64,000 nt of DNA, from the NCBI GenBank assembly GCA_023250585.1, contig JAHFAK010000001.1, forward strand, positions 24,054 to 88,053, in the 5' to 3' direction. The translations under genes and the position numbers were made by a program. The notes beneath the pieces were generated by a model. That model was given only the letters and a program-made list of their open reading frames with translations. It made no database searches and was not told the origin of the DNA. The stretch comes from Deltaproteobacteria bacterium. GTDB lineage: Bacteria > Bdellovibrionota_F > JAHFAK01. Below, piece after piece: positions 51,266 to 59,391 of the stretch (position 1 is the first letter of the stretch; each line of letters opens with the position of its first letter).

Positions 51266-52413
51266 ACGAGATCTCTGACTACATCTTTAAATGAATCAAT
51301 AACAAAACGAGCATCTTCTTCTGTAATGCACTGATGAATAGGAAGACAAATGAAATGTTTCATTAATTTTTCCGTTTTAGGAAGCATTCCTTCTTTATTC
51401 CCGTACAGGCTTTTAAAAAATGGCTGTAAATGGAGAGGAGGATCATAAGCCCAATCAATAGTAATATCTTTTCCGGCTAATGATTTTCTAAGCACTTCTC
51501 GATCAATTTTTTCATTCAAACGAACAATATAGCGCCAATAGCTGTGACATGCAGTAGAAGGAACTTTTAAGAGTGTCACATATTCTTTTTGTTCAAATTC
51601 GAGCAGTGATTCTGAATAAATTGAAGCAACTTTATTTCGAGCTTTAATAAAACGATCTAAAACGTTGAGTTGGCTGAGACCCAAAATCGCAACCATTTCA
51701 GTCATACGATTATTGGTACCTAATCTCGTATAGACTTCTTGAGAAGCATTCATATCACGTCCACGATGACGAAAACTATGTGCAAGGTTATAATAATCCT
51801 CGTTTGAGGTTGTAAGCATTCCGCCCTCACCCGTTGTGATTACTTTTGTAGGATAAAATGAAAAACATCCGAAATCGCCAAAACTTCCAGCTCTTTTTCC
51901 ATCAAGCGATGCTCCAGTGGCATGGGCCGAATCTTCAATTAAAGAAATACCATGAGATCGACAGAGCTCCTGAATTTTATATACCTCAGGAGTTACTAAG
52001 CCTGCCATATGAACAAGAATCACTGCTTTTGTTTTTTTTGTAATTCTTTTTGCTACTTCATGAGCTGATAAGCAAAAAGTTTCTGGATCAATATCCGCAA
52101 AAACAACACGGCCACCTTCTCGAACAGCACTACTTGCTGTTGCAATAAAAGTCTCTGCAGGAACAATAACTTCATCATCATTTTGTAAACCAATGGTTCG
52201 TAAAGAAATTTCAAGTGCTGCTGAACAAGAGTTAGTTCCTACTGCATATTTTATTCCTATGTACTGAGAAAACTTTTTCTCAAATTCTTCAACCTTTTTT
52301 CCCATGGAAAGAACTTCTTCTCCGCTAAGAATTTTTCTAAACTTATCTAAAATAGGCTCTATTTCTTCTTTTGGGAAAAATGGATATGCAATTGAATATT
52401 TTTTTTCAGACAT
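51262..52413 (-). CDS. DegT/DnrJ/EryC1/StrS sugar aminotransferase
   Basis: A 383-residue PLP enzyme. It has KYAVGTNSCSAALEISLRTIGL (56-77), DEVIVPAETFIATASSAVREGG, the PLP Asp in LIEDSAHATGAS, and the PLP Lys in FGCFSFYPTKVITTGEGGM (about 190-200). Glutamate-dependent transamination of a keto sugar is expected. It is one of two such enzymes in the block; the other (54.3-55.5 kb) sits next to LegB and is the better LegC candidate, so this one may aminate a second sugar with the adjacent SDR and WbqC. Confidence 0.85.
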   Translation of the reverse strand: MSEKKYSIAYPFFPKEEIEPILDKFRKILSGEEVLSMGKKVEEFEKKFSQYIGIKYAVGTNSCSAALEISLRTIGLQNDDEVIVPAETFIATASSAVREGGRVVFADIDPETFCLSAHEVAKRITKKTKAVILVHMAGLVTPEVYKIQELCRSHGISLIEDSAHATGASLDGKRAGSFGDFGCFSFYPTKVITTGEGGMLTTSNEDYYNLAHSFRHRGRDMNASQEVYTRLGTNNRMTEMVAILGLSQLNVLDRFIKARNKVASIYSESLLEFEQKEYVTLLKVPSTACHSYWRYIVRLNEKIDREVLRKSLAGKDITIDWAYDPPLHLQPFFKSLYGNKEGMLPKTEKLMKHFICLPIHQCITEEDARFVIDSFKDVVRDLV

Positions 52414-53245
52414 CTTTGCCTTCCATTTCTTGAATATATCGTTTCAAGCCATCTTCGATCGATAATGGAATAAATCCTAATTCTTTTTTAATTTTGTCGA
52501 GACAAAACACCCAATTGATTTCAACTGGGGCATTTTCTTTCGACAAATTAATGTTTGAACGAGATTCAAGATACTCAGCTATATTGTGCGCAATTTCTTT
52601 CATAGTTAATGAATTAGCACTACCGAGAAGATAGAGATTAAAACCATGTTTGTGACCAAAATTTTCTATGCCTCTTTCACAAGCCTGTGCAACCTCTTCA
52701 ACATGCAATAAATTACGTTTGAGTTGTCCTTGTGAAAAAATATCAAAATCAGTATTTTTTTTAGCATACGTATAATAGGTGTGTACAAGTCCTCCTATTT
52801 GTGCAGGGCCAAACACAGAAGGCATACGAAAACAAAAACTTGATAATCCATCATGAGCGGTACGAACTTTTAAAATTTGATCTGCTACAAATTTTGAAAT
52901 TGCGTAATCATTGAGTGGATCAACATAACTCTCTTCAAAGAGAATATCTCCTCCTCTGTCTGCATAAACCGTCGCACTCGAAAATGAAATAATTCGCTTT
53001 ACCTCTTTTGTTTTCATCCAATCGAGTGTCTCAATAAGAGATCCAATGTTTCCTTGATAATAATCATGAAATGAAAGATGCGACCGAGGCTGCTGAGAAG
53101 CACAGTGAATAACATAATCCACTGCTTCTTCTATTCGCCGATGAGAAGAAGTAGTTCCTAATACATGATAACCTTTTTTCAAAAAATGATCTCGCAAATA
53201 AGAACCAATAAACCCATTTATCCCAATAATTAAAATCTTTTTCAC
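52406..53245 (-). CDS. NAD-dependent sugar epimerase/dehydratase (extended SDR, short)
   Basis: A 279-residue SDR starting at GTG 53243-53245 (GTGA overlap with ptmE). Motifs are IGINGFIGSYLRDHF (6-20), YVIHCASQQPRS, ISFSSATVYADRG, the catalytic Tyr/Lys in LNDYAISKFVADQI, and FRMPSVFGPAQ. It is shorter than typical epimerases and may be a reductase (RmlD/Fcl-like) or C4 epimerase. Position between a CBS-nucleotidyltransferase and an aminotransferase implies a nucleotide-amino-sugar step. Confidence 0.78.
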   Translation of the reverse strand: MKKILIIGINGFIGSYLRDHFLKKGYHVLGTTSSHRRIEEAVDYVIHCASQQPRSHLSFHDYYQGNIGSLIETLDWMKTKEVKRIISFSSATVYADRGGDILFEESYVDPLNDYAISKFVADQILKVRTAHDGLSSFCFRMPSVFGPAQIGGLVHTYYTYAKKNTDFDIFSQGQLKRNLLHVEEVAQACERGIENFGHKHGFNLYLLGSANSLTMKEIAHNIAEYLESRSNINLSKENAPVEINWVFCLDKIKKELGFIPLSIEDGLKRYIQEMEGKDV

Positions 53246-54303
53246 TTAAATCGCTCCAAAGTTTCTCGATATGCTTCAAGCTCTCCAATATCCATCCAAT
53301 CTCGTTCAGAAACAGGATAAACACCGATTCTTTTCTCTTCAAGTCTTAGTTTTTCAATTAAATGGGTCATATGAAACACTTGACCCTTAGGAATCATCCT
53401 AATTAATTGTGGCTCAACAACATAAAGTCCTGTTAATACAAGGCGATCAAATTCTGGTTTTTCTTCAATACTTTTTAGCAAACCACCATTTGCAATTTCT
53501 ACAACTCCATAGGGGATAGGAAAATGTTTCATTGAACATACAAGCGTAATAAGATTTTCCTTATCTTTATGAAACTGAACAATCTCAGCATAATTTGCCT
53601 CGATTATAATATCAGCATTCGATACTATAAAAGTAGAATGAATGTGATCGGCTAAAAGAGCTACCGATCCGACTGTTCCACTTGGTTCTGTTTCTTCACA
53701 ATAACGAATATTGTAATCATAAGAACAATCTTGAAAATACGCTTTAATCATGTTGGCTTTATAATTAAGAGAAAGAAAGAAATCTCGAATACCAAAACGA
53801 TTAAATTTTTCCATAATTACTTCGATTACTGGCTTATCTCCAATGGGAATTAATGGCTTGGGTAAAATCTTAGTAAAAGGCTCCAAGCGAACACCTCGTC
53901 CACCTGCCATAATTACAACAGGAATATCTAATTTTTCATATTTTTTACGACTTTCTCCATTTTTGAAAAAATCATCCCAGAAAAAGACTTCTACAACTCT
54001 GCATCTGTCGTCTATAATAGGAATACAGTCAATTCTTGTTTCAAGCATTTTTTCTTTAATACGCTCTTTACTCTCATTCTGCTTTGCTACGATAGGATTT
54101 CCGCACATTACTTTTTCAATGGCCGATGTAATTGGTTGATCCTCTAAAATCCATCTACGAATGTCTCCATCAGTCACCGAACCAAGGAGAACTCCTTCTT
54201 CATTTACTACAAATAAAATTTTGTGCCCATTATCGTTTAATTGACGCCATGCTTGTTTAATGGGAATTTCGCAAGAGGTAATAAGATTTTTAATTTGTTC
54301 CAT
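53242..54303 (-). CDS. ptmE: CBS-domain sugar nucleotidyltransferase, PtmE-like (GlcN-1-P guanylyltransferase)
   Basis: A 353-residue protein. Two N-terminal CBS motifs are at about 1-120 (LLGSVTDGDIRRWIL, IDCIPIIDDRCRVVEVF). The nucleotidyltransferase domain starts at about 127 with PVVIMAGGRGVRLEPFTKILPKPLIPIGDKPVIE, then ADIIIEANYAEI and WMDIGELEAY. This CBS plus NTP-transferase architecture is that of Campylobacter PtmE, which makes GDP-glucosamine for legionaminic acid. Adjacent legC- and legB-like genes support this. The CBS domains may give nucleotide feedback. Confidence 0.85.
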   Translation of the reverse strand: MEQIKNLITSCEIPIKQAWRQLNDNGHKILFVVNEEGVLLGSVTDGDIRRWILEDQPITSAIEKVMCGNPIVAKQNESKERIKEKMLETRIDCIPIIDDRCRVVEVFFWDDFFKNGESRKKYEKLDIPVVIMAGGRGVRLEPFTKILPKPLIPIGDKPVIEVIMEKFNRFGIRDFFLSLNYKANMIKAYFQDCSYDYNIRYCEETEPSGTVGSVALLADHIHSTFIVSNADIIIEANYAEIVQFHKDKENLITLVCSMKHFPIPYGVVEIANGGLLKSIEEKPEFDRLVLTGLYVVEPQLIRMIPKGQVFHMTHLIEKLRLEEKRIGVYPVSERDWMDIGELEAYRETLERFK

Positions 54304-55468
54304 AAAACTCTCTCACTGCATCGATAACGCAAAGAAGATCATCATTTGATAAACTCACACTGGAAGGTAAATTTACGACACTTGATTCATACAAAAAAGC
54401 TTTCTCGATACGATAATTTTGACAATTTTTATAAGGCTTTTGACGATGACATAATTCCCAAACAGCACGAGCTTCGATTCCTTTTTCTTTTAAATGACTA
54501 ATGAAAAGATTTTTCATCTTTGAGGCCTCTTTCGATTGAAGAATAACTGCATTCAGCCAAAAATTACTGAAGGCATACTCTGGTTCTCCTAATAATACCA
54601 GTTCTTCAATATCAAGCAATGCCTCTCGATATTTTTGATAATGCGCTCTTTTTATTTTAATAAATTCATCTAGTTGTTCGAGTTGAGCACATCCAATGGC
54701 TGCTGCAATATTTGTCAGACGATAATTAAAACCTATTTCAGAATGTTGATAGTCCTCTGAATCTTTGGCTTGTGTCGTTAAATAGCGTGCTTTTTGTGCT
54801 GTTTCCAATCGTGGAGTTAAAATCATCCCTCCTCCACCAGTACTCAATAGTTTATTTCCATTAAAAGAAAGACAAGCAAAATCTCCTACCGTACCAGCAT
54901 ATTTTGAAGATCCATTCCAATCGCGATAATAGGAACCAACAGACTCTGTGGCATCTTCTATCAGTTTTAGTTGATAACGATCTGTCAATTCTCGAATACG
55001 TTTTAAATTAGCCGGGTGGCCAAAAATATGAACAGCTACAATTGCTTTGACAATACGACCTGTTTTTTTATTTTTAAGACCTCGAGAGGTTTCTTCACAT
55101 TCTTTTGCCAAAAAGTCTGCAACTTTTTCATGATCTAAATTCAGATGATCGTCAGAATCTAGAAAAACAGGATAAGCATCCACATACCGAACTGCATTAG
55201 CCGTAGCAATAAAGGTTAATGTTGGAACCAAGACTTCATCATCAGCTTGCACTCCACTTAAAATCATTGAAATATGAAGCGCTGCTGTTCCATTTACACA
55301 AGCAACGGCATGGGGAGAACCCAACTTTTGCGCCATTTCATTTTCAAAACGATTGACAAAACTTCCGACAGAAGAAATCCATTCTGTTTCAATACATTCT
55401 GTTACGTATTTTAATTCATTCCCTTTTAAAGAAGGAACAGAAAGAGGAATAGTTTTATGCTTAGACAT
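54290..55468 (-). CDS. legC: PLP-dependent sugar aminotransferase, LegC-like
   Basis: A 392-residue DegT-family enzyme. The start at ATG 55466-55468 (MSKHKTIPLSVPSLKGNEL) matches the family N-terminus; an upstream reading to 55540 lies inside legB. Motifs are SPHAVACVNGTAALHISMILSG, LVPTLTFIATANAVRYV, KLIEDATESVGSYYRDW, and the PLP Lys in FACLSFNGNKLLSTGGGGM. ACVNGTAALH and ESVGSYY are like LegC/PseC-type enzymes that aminate the 4-keto sugar made by LegB, encoded immediately upstream. Confidence 0.85.
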   Translation of the reverse strand: MSKHKTIPLSVPSLKGNELKYVTECIETEWISSVGSFVNRFENEMAQKLGSPHAVACVNGTAALHISMILSGVQADDEVLVPTLTFIATANAVRYVDAYPVFLDSDDHLNLDHEKVADFLAKECEETSRGLKNKKTGRIVKAIVAVHIFGHPANLKRIRELTDRYQLKLIEDATESVGSYYRDWNGSSKYAGTVGDFACLSFNGNKLLSTGGGGMILTPRLETAQKARYLTTQAKDSEDYQHSEIGFNYRLTNIAAAIGCAQLEQLDEFIKIKRAHYQKYREALLDIEELVLLGEPEYAFSNFWLNAVILQSKEASKMKNLFISHLKEKGIEARAVWELCHRQKPYKNCQNYRIEKAFLYESSVVNLPSSVSLSNDDLLCVIDAVREFYGTN

Positions 55469-56465
55469 TGTAGAGATCAGATTTATAGATGTGTAAATTC
55501 TTGCAAATCCATTGAATAGTTTCTTTAAGTCCGGCCTCAAAAGTATATTGAGGCGCCCACGCAGTGAGGCGTTTTAATTTTTCACAACTTCCTAAAAGCC
55601 TAAACACTTCACTTTTCTCAGGCCTTAAACGATGAGAATCTTCTATAATTTTTGCTTCAGTATTTACATGCTTCATAATTTGTTGGACTAATTCTCCGAT
55701 ACTTATTTCTTGTTGCATGGCTACATTAATTTCTTCTCCAATCGTTGCATCTGCTCGTGCAATTTCAATAAAGCCATGACATGTATCTTTAACATACGTA
55801 AAATCACGAGTTGGTTTGAGCGAACCTAAATGGAGTTCTTTCGCACCCGATAATAATTGAGTAACTATAGTAGGTATAATAGCGCGAGCTGACTGACGAG
55901 GGCCATAGGTATTAAAAGGTCGAACAATTGTAATAGGTAACCCAAATGACCGATAGAAAGATTCAGCAAGCCGATCTGCACCAATTTTCGTAGCACTATA
56001 AGGAGATTGCCCCTGTAAAGGATGTTTCTCATCAATAGGTACATACTGGGCAGTACCATAAACTTCCGAAGTAGAAGTTACAAGAACTCTTTTTACTTCT
56101 TTATCTCGGCATGCCTGTATGATATTAAGAGTTCCTTTAATATTAGTATCTACATATGAATCAGGGGAATGATATGAAAAAGGAATAGCAATTAAAGAAG
56201 CGAGATGAAATACAACATCTATTTCATGTACTGCATTGCGCACACCGTAAGGGTCTCGAATATCGCCTACAAAAATTTCTATTTCATTAAGCACATCTCT
56301 TGGTAAAGTATCAAGCCAGCCCCAAGAGTTAAAAGAATTATAAAAGACAAATGCTCGAACCGTAGCACCCTGTTCTACTAACATTTCTACAAGATGGCTC
56401 CCAATAAAACCATCTGAACCTGTAACAAGTACTTTTTTTCCGTTAAACGAGTTGTTTGTTCTCAT
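55461..56465 (-). CDS. legB: NAD-dependent 4,6-dehydratase, LegB-like
   Basis: A 334-residue extended SDR. It has KVLVTGSDGFIGSHLVEMLVEQGATVRAFVFYNSFNSWGWLD (10-51), a stretch very typical of LegB, then VVFHLASLIAIPFSYHSPDSYVDTNIKGTLNII, TSTSEVYGTAQYVPIDE with the dehydratase SEVYG, the catalytic Tyr/Lys in SPYSATKIGADRLAE, and RPFNTYGPRQSARAIIPTI. It converts GDP-GlcNAc (or UDP-GlcNAc) to the 4-keto-6-deoxy sugar, the first committed step. It is three bases downstream of wzz. Confidence 0.87.
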   Translation of the reverse strand: MRTNNSFNGKKVLVTGSDGFIGSHLVEMLVEQGATVRAFVFYNSFNSWGWLDTLPRDVLNEIEIFVGDIRDPYGVRNAVHEIDVVFHLASLIAIPFSYHSPDSYVDTNIKGTLNIIQACRDKEVKRVLVTSTSEVYGTAQYVPIDEKHPLQGQSPYSATKIGADRLAESFYRSFGLPITIVRPFNTYGPRQSARAIIPTIVTQLLSGAKELHLGSLKPTRDFTYVKDTCHGFIEIARADATIGEEINVAMQQEISIGELVQQIMKHVNTEAKIIEDSHRLRPEKSEVFRLLGSCEKLKRLTAWAPQYTFEAGLKETIQWICKNLHIYKSDLYNV

Positions 56466-56467
56466 TA

Positions 56468-57700
56468 CTATCTTTTTTTATAGCGCCAAAATTTGAGGAG
56501 TTCAAGATTAATAGACGTATGATGTCTCACATATTCAAAAATAAAACAAAAGAATATAGAAAAAAATAAGACAAAAATTAGAGCAGTGACTACAATAATT
56601 TTTCTATTTGGTCCTGAGGAAAATGCAGGAGGAATAGCTTTATCTATTACGGTAATTTTCGGTAAATTTTTAGTTTCATCAATCTTTGCTAGCTCATATT
56701 GTTCCATTATTAGTTCAAAAAGAGATTCCTGAACTTTTAAATTTCTTTTGAGTCTTAAAAAATCTAATCCAATACCAGGAGCCATTTCTAATGCTATGAA
56801 ATAATCTTCATTTTTATTAATCGTTTGATCAGGGTTTAATCTCAGCTTAGCTATCTTCTCTTGTTGTTTTTTTAATTCAGAAATTTTGGTTTGAAGTTCA
56901 AGCAATTCGGGGTCATTAAGAAATCTTGCTTTACTTTTTATTCCTAATTCAGTCTCCGTCTCAATTAATTCTGTATTAATAACGCCTAAAGTATTAACTG
57001 TAGAAGAAATTTGAGCCCCTATATCAATTATTTTATATTTTTCTTGAAATTCTTTTAAAATATTCTCTGATTGCATTAAAGAATCTTGAACTTCTTTTAA
57101 ACGTTGCTCTAAAAATTGTCTTTGTTTTGAAACCCCCTTAATATTTAAAAAGTTTATCATATAATCAATATGAGAAACTGCTTCATTGACAAAAAGAGCT
57201 GCTTTTTTAGGGTCAGTGTATTCTACAGAAAACTCAATAAGGTCTTCCCGTGTTTCTCGAACTTGTAACATACCAATAATAATTGCTTGAGCACTACCTC
57301 TCTTTCGTACTCCAAACTCTTTCATTAAATCAAACTTATCTATTAAGTAATCAGCTAGCGCTCGAGTCTTTACTAGACCCAAAACTTGGCGATTAGATGT
57401 TGAGGCTGAACCAACATTAAAAAATCCTCCGGCCATTCCCTTCAGCATTGAAACATATTGTCCGGCATCGTCCTTACCTATGGTTCCTACAGAAACCAAA
57501 GAGGTTGCAGTATAATGATTATGTTTTGTTAAACTTATAATAACCGATAAGAGAAAGGTTATTCCCAAAATAATCATTATAAATTTTCTGTATTGCCAGA
57601 GTGTCTGAAGATATTCCATGAAATCCACTTCGATGTCATCATTATTTAAAGGTTGTTGAGGCAAAAGATTTGAGATTTTTGTTTGATTTTGTTCACTCAT
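56468..57700 (-). CDS. wzz: Wzz-type polysaccharide chain-length determinant
   Basis: A 410-residue protein with two flanking membrane helices (about 38-58, FIMIILGITFLLSVIISL; about 372-392, IIVVTALIFVLFFSIFFCF). Between them is a coiled periplasmic domain with GIDFxxLKRNLKV-like and VIDKAIPPAFSSGPNRK segments; the Pro-rich PPxxPxxP-type motif precedes helix 2. No C-terminal tyrosine-kinase domain is attached, so it is a Wzz/GumC-N-type co-polymerase, not a full Wzc. It sets the polymer length made by Wzy. It is the first gene after the ops site. Confidence 0.85.
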   Translation of the reverse strand: MSEQNQTKISNLLPQQPLNNDDIEVDFMEYLQTLWQYRKFIMIILGITFLLSVIISLTKHNHYTATSLVSVGTIGKDDAGQYVSMLKGMAGGFFNVGSASTSNRQVLGLVKTRALADYLIDKFDLMKEFGVRKRGSAQAIIIGMLQVRETREDLIEFSVEYTDPKKAALFVNEAVSHIDYMINFLNIKGVSKQRQFLEQRLKEVQDSLMQSENILKEFQEKYKIIDIGAQISSTVNTLGVINTELIETETELGIKSKARFLNDPELLELQTKISELKKQQEKIAKLRLNPDQTINKNEDYFIALEMAPGIGLDFLRLKRNLKVQESLFELIMEQYELAKIDETKNLPKITVIDKAIPPAFSSGPNRKIIVVTALIFVLFFSIFFCFIFEYVRHHTSINLELLKFWRYKKR

Positions 57701-57752
57701 AATTCCGTCAATCTATATTATTATTGTTAAGGTTATTACTATAGTTGATAGG

Positions 57753-57760
57753 CTACCGCC
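57753..57760 (-). promoter_or_regulatory. ops element (RfaH recruitment site)
   Basis: The minus strand reads GGCGGTAGCCT, an exact match to the 8-base ops core GGCGGTAG, with T at the position also conserved in enteric ops (GGCGGTAGnnT). It lies in the leader between the RfaH-like gene and wzz, in transcribed orientation, about 53 bp upstream of the wzz ATG. In E. coli, ops pauses RNA polymerase and loads RfaH to suppress polarity in long LPS and capsule operons. A long operon plus an adjacent RfaH homologue makes chance unlikely. Confidence 0.85.
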
Positions 57761-57811
57761 ATCCAGACTTTTCCTATGAAAAAAAAGATGTTCAGATAGT
57801 CCACAAAATAA

Positions 57812-58300
57812 TTATATTTTTTCTAAATAGCATGGGCGTATTTTTACCCGTTTTGGGGATTCTATTGTTCCCAACAATATCTGTACTCGTTCAATTTCCG
57901 ATAGAGTTTTATCAAAAATCGCTTCAAAATCTCTAAATACTCCTGATTTAACACGTACTTTATCTCCGTTTTTGAAGCGATCATTATACTTCATTTGTAT
58001 AAATCCATCTTTATTAAGCCGCCCTTTTATTGAATCAATAATTGAAGGACTTACTTCCGCTTGTTTATTTCCAAATGAAACTATATGAGACACTCCACGT
58101 GTATACTTAAGCATATTAAACGTTTTTTCTAACTGAGTATTAACAAAAAGATACGTCTTAAAAAGAGAAGTACGAATCTGATGTCCATTAAAAGTGGTAT
58201 CTATGTATTCTGGATTGAAACATTCAATGCCTGCACGCGTATAATTCTGAAATACTCTAGATTCATTCTTGGGCTTTGTTTTTATGATGTACCACTTCAT
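57812..58300 (-). CDS. rfaH: RfaH-like NusG-family transcription antiterminator
   Basis: 162 residues, the same length as E. coli RfaH. The NGN domain has WYIIKTKPKNESRVFQNYTRAGIECFNP and FKTYLFVNTQL, then TRGVSHIVSFGNKQAEVSPSIID, which is unusually close to RfaH (TRGVSHFVRFG) and retains the ops-contacting Arg. The KOW-type C-terminal domain carries NGDKVRVKSGVFRDFEAIFD. It is encoded just ahead of wzz with an exact ops site in between, so it probably loads on its own transcript to read through the following tens of kilobases. UpxY or LoaP-like antiterminators are the alternatives. Confidence 0.88.
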   Translation of the reverse strand: MKWYIIKTKPKNESRVFQNYTRAGIECFNPEYIDTTFNGHQIRTSLFKTYLFVNTQLEKTFNMLKYTRGVSHIVSFGNKQAEVSPSIIDSIKGRLNKDGFIQMKYNDRFKNGDKVRVKSGVFRDFEAIFDKTLSEIERVQILLGTIESPKRVKIRPCYLEKI

Positions 58301-58482
58301 AAAGATTTTTTGTTTTATATGAAACCTCTGATAATTACAACAAAAAATTTAGACAGAGAATGCTTATGCAATAACAATGCCAACTATCTATAATTAATTC
58401 CCTCATTTTATTCTACTTTAGCTTTAAGAAAGTGAAAAAATATTTGTTTTTTTAGGTAAGTATCAGAAATCTGATAAATAAG
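58301..58482. other. Intergenic region upstream of rfaH with a 16-bp palindrome
   Basis: The 182-bp gap between cysQ and rfaH is the largest non-coding stretch within the leftward transcription unit apart from the divergent region at 62.0-62.2 kb. It contains a perfect palindrome TATCAGAAATCTGATA at 58461-58476, 8 bp from the cysQ stop. On the minus strand no U-run directly follows, so a strong intrinsic terminator is not evident; the palindrome may be a weak attenuator, an operator or chance. A promoter for rfaH probably lies here, but no unambiguous -35/-10 pair was found. Confidence 0.4.
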
Positions 58483-59334
58483 TTATTGAACTATAAACCA
58501 ATAATTTAAAAGACTTTCTTTATTATATTTTAAAGGAAGATGAGTTTTAAGATCGATTACTTCACCTCCTGATTCTTTAATAATTGCATGTCCAGCAGCA
58601 GTATCCCATTCCATTGAGGGACTATATCGAGGATATATATGAGCTTGTCCTTCGGCAACAAGACAAAACTTTATAGAACTGCCTACTGATATACAATTAA
58701 CAGATTCATATTGTGCTTTGATTCCTGCAATAAACTCTTCAAATTCTTTGGAAGTATGAGAACGACTGCCTATTACGGTAATATCTGCTGAATTATTACT
58801 TATAGATCTCATAGAGAGTTTTACAGATTTTTTGATAATTTTATCTAATGAATCGTACAATATTACATTATCAATTAAAGCTTTACAATTTTCTAATTTA
58901 TATGCGCCACGCTTATGGAATGCAAAATACATTACATCTAAAACAGGAAGATAAATAACCCCCAATAAGGGTGTATCTTTATCAATCAGTGCTATATTAA
59001 CCGTAAATTCTCCATTTCGTTTCATGAACTCTTTAGTTCCATCAAGAGGATCAATGAGCCAAAAATGGCTCCAATTTTTCCGCTCTTTAAATGGAATAAC
59101 TGATCCTTCTTCACTTAGAATAGGTATGGGATCTCCATTGATTTTAATATTTGTCTCTTTTAAGTAGTTAGTCACTATTATATGTGAACGTTTATCTGCT
59201 AATGTAACCGGAGATTTATCTTCTTTATAGTAAATTGCAAAATCTGAGTTATATACATTCAATATAGCATCTCCTGCATTTTTTGCAGATATAATTGCCG
59301 AAGTTAAAAGTTGTAGGATTGTAGTTGCCTGCAT
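58483..59334 (-). CDS. cysQ: 3'(2'),5'-bisphosphate nucleotidase, CysQ
   Basis: A 283-residue inositol-monophosphatase-fold enzyme. It has KEDKSPVTLADKRSHIIV (37-54), SEEG (74-77), the metal-binding DPLDGTKEFMKRNGEFTVNIALI (95-117; DPLDGT plus the CysQ-specific KEF) and WDTAAGHAIIKESGG near residue 240. It hydrolyses PAP, the by-product of PAPS-dependent sulfotransferases, to AMP. Its presence in an operon with an ATP sulfurylase fusion and a sulfotransferase fits PAP removal during glycan sulfation. Confidence 0.88.
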   Translation of the reverse strand: MQATTILQLLTSAIISAKNAGDAILNVYNSDFAIYYKEDKSPVTLADKRSHIIVTNYLKETNIKINGDPIPILSEEGSVIPFKERKNWSHFWLIDPLDGTKEFMKRNGEFTVNIALIDKDTPLLGVIYLPVLDVMYFAFHKRGAYKLENCKALIDNVILYDSLDKIIKKSVKLSMRSISNNSADITVIGSRSHTSKEFEEFIAGIKAQYESVNCISVGSSIKFCLVAEGQAHIYPRYSPSMEWDTAAGHAIIKESGGEVIDLKTHLPLKYNKESLLNYWFIVQ

Positions 59335-59391
59335 ATGAAATTAGGACTTTTATAAATATATCCTCTCGCGAAATCAATAAATTCTATGCTT

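Noticed and set aside
56468-57700. Wzc-type tyrosine autokinase
   Set aside because: The protein ends shortly after the second membrane helix and has no Walker motifs or Tyr-rich tail.
58461-58476. Intrinsic terminator after cysQ
   Set aside because: The palindrome TATCAGAAATCTGATA is short and AT-rich and is not followed by a U-run on the transcribed strand.
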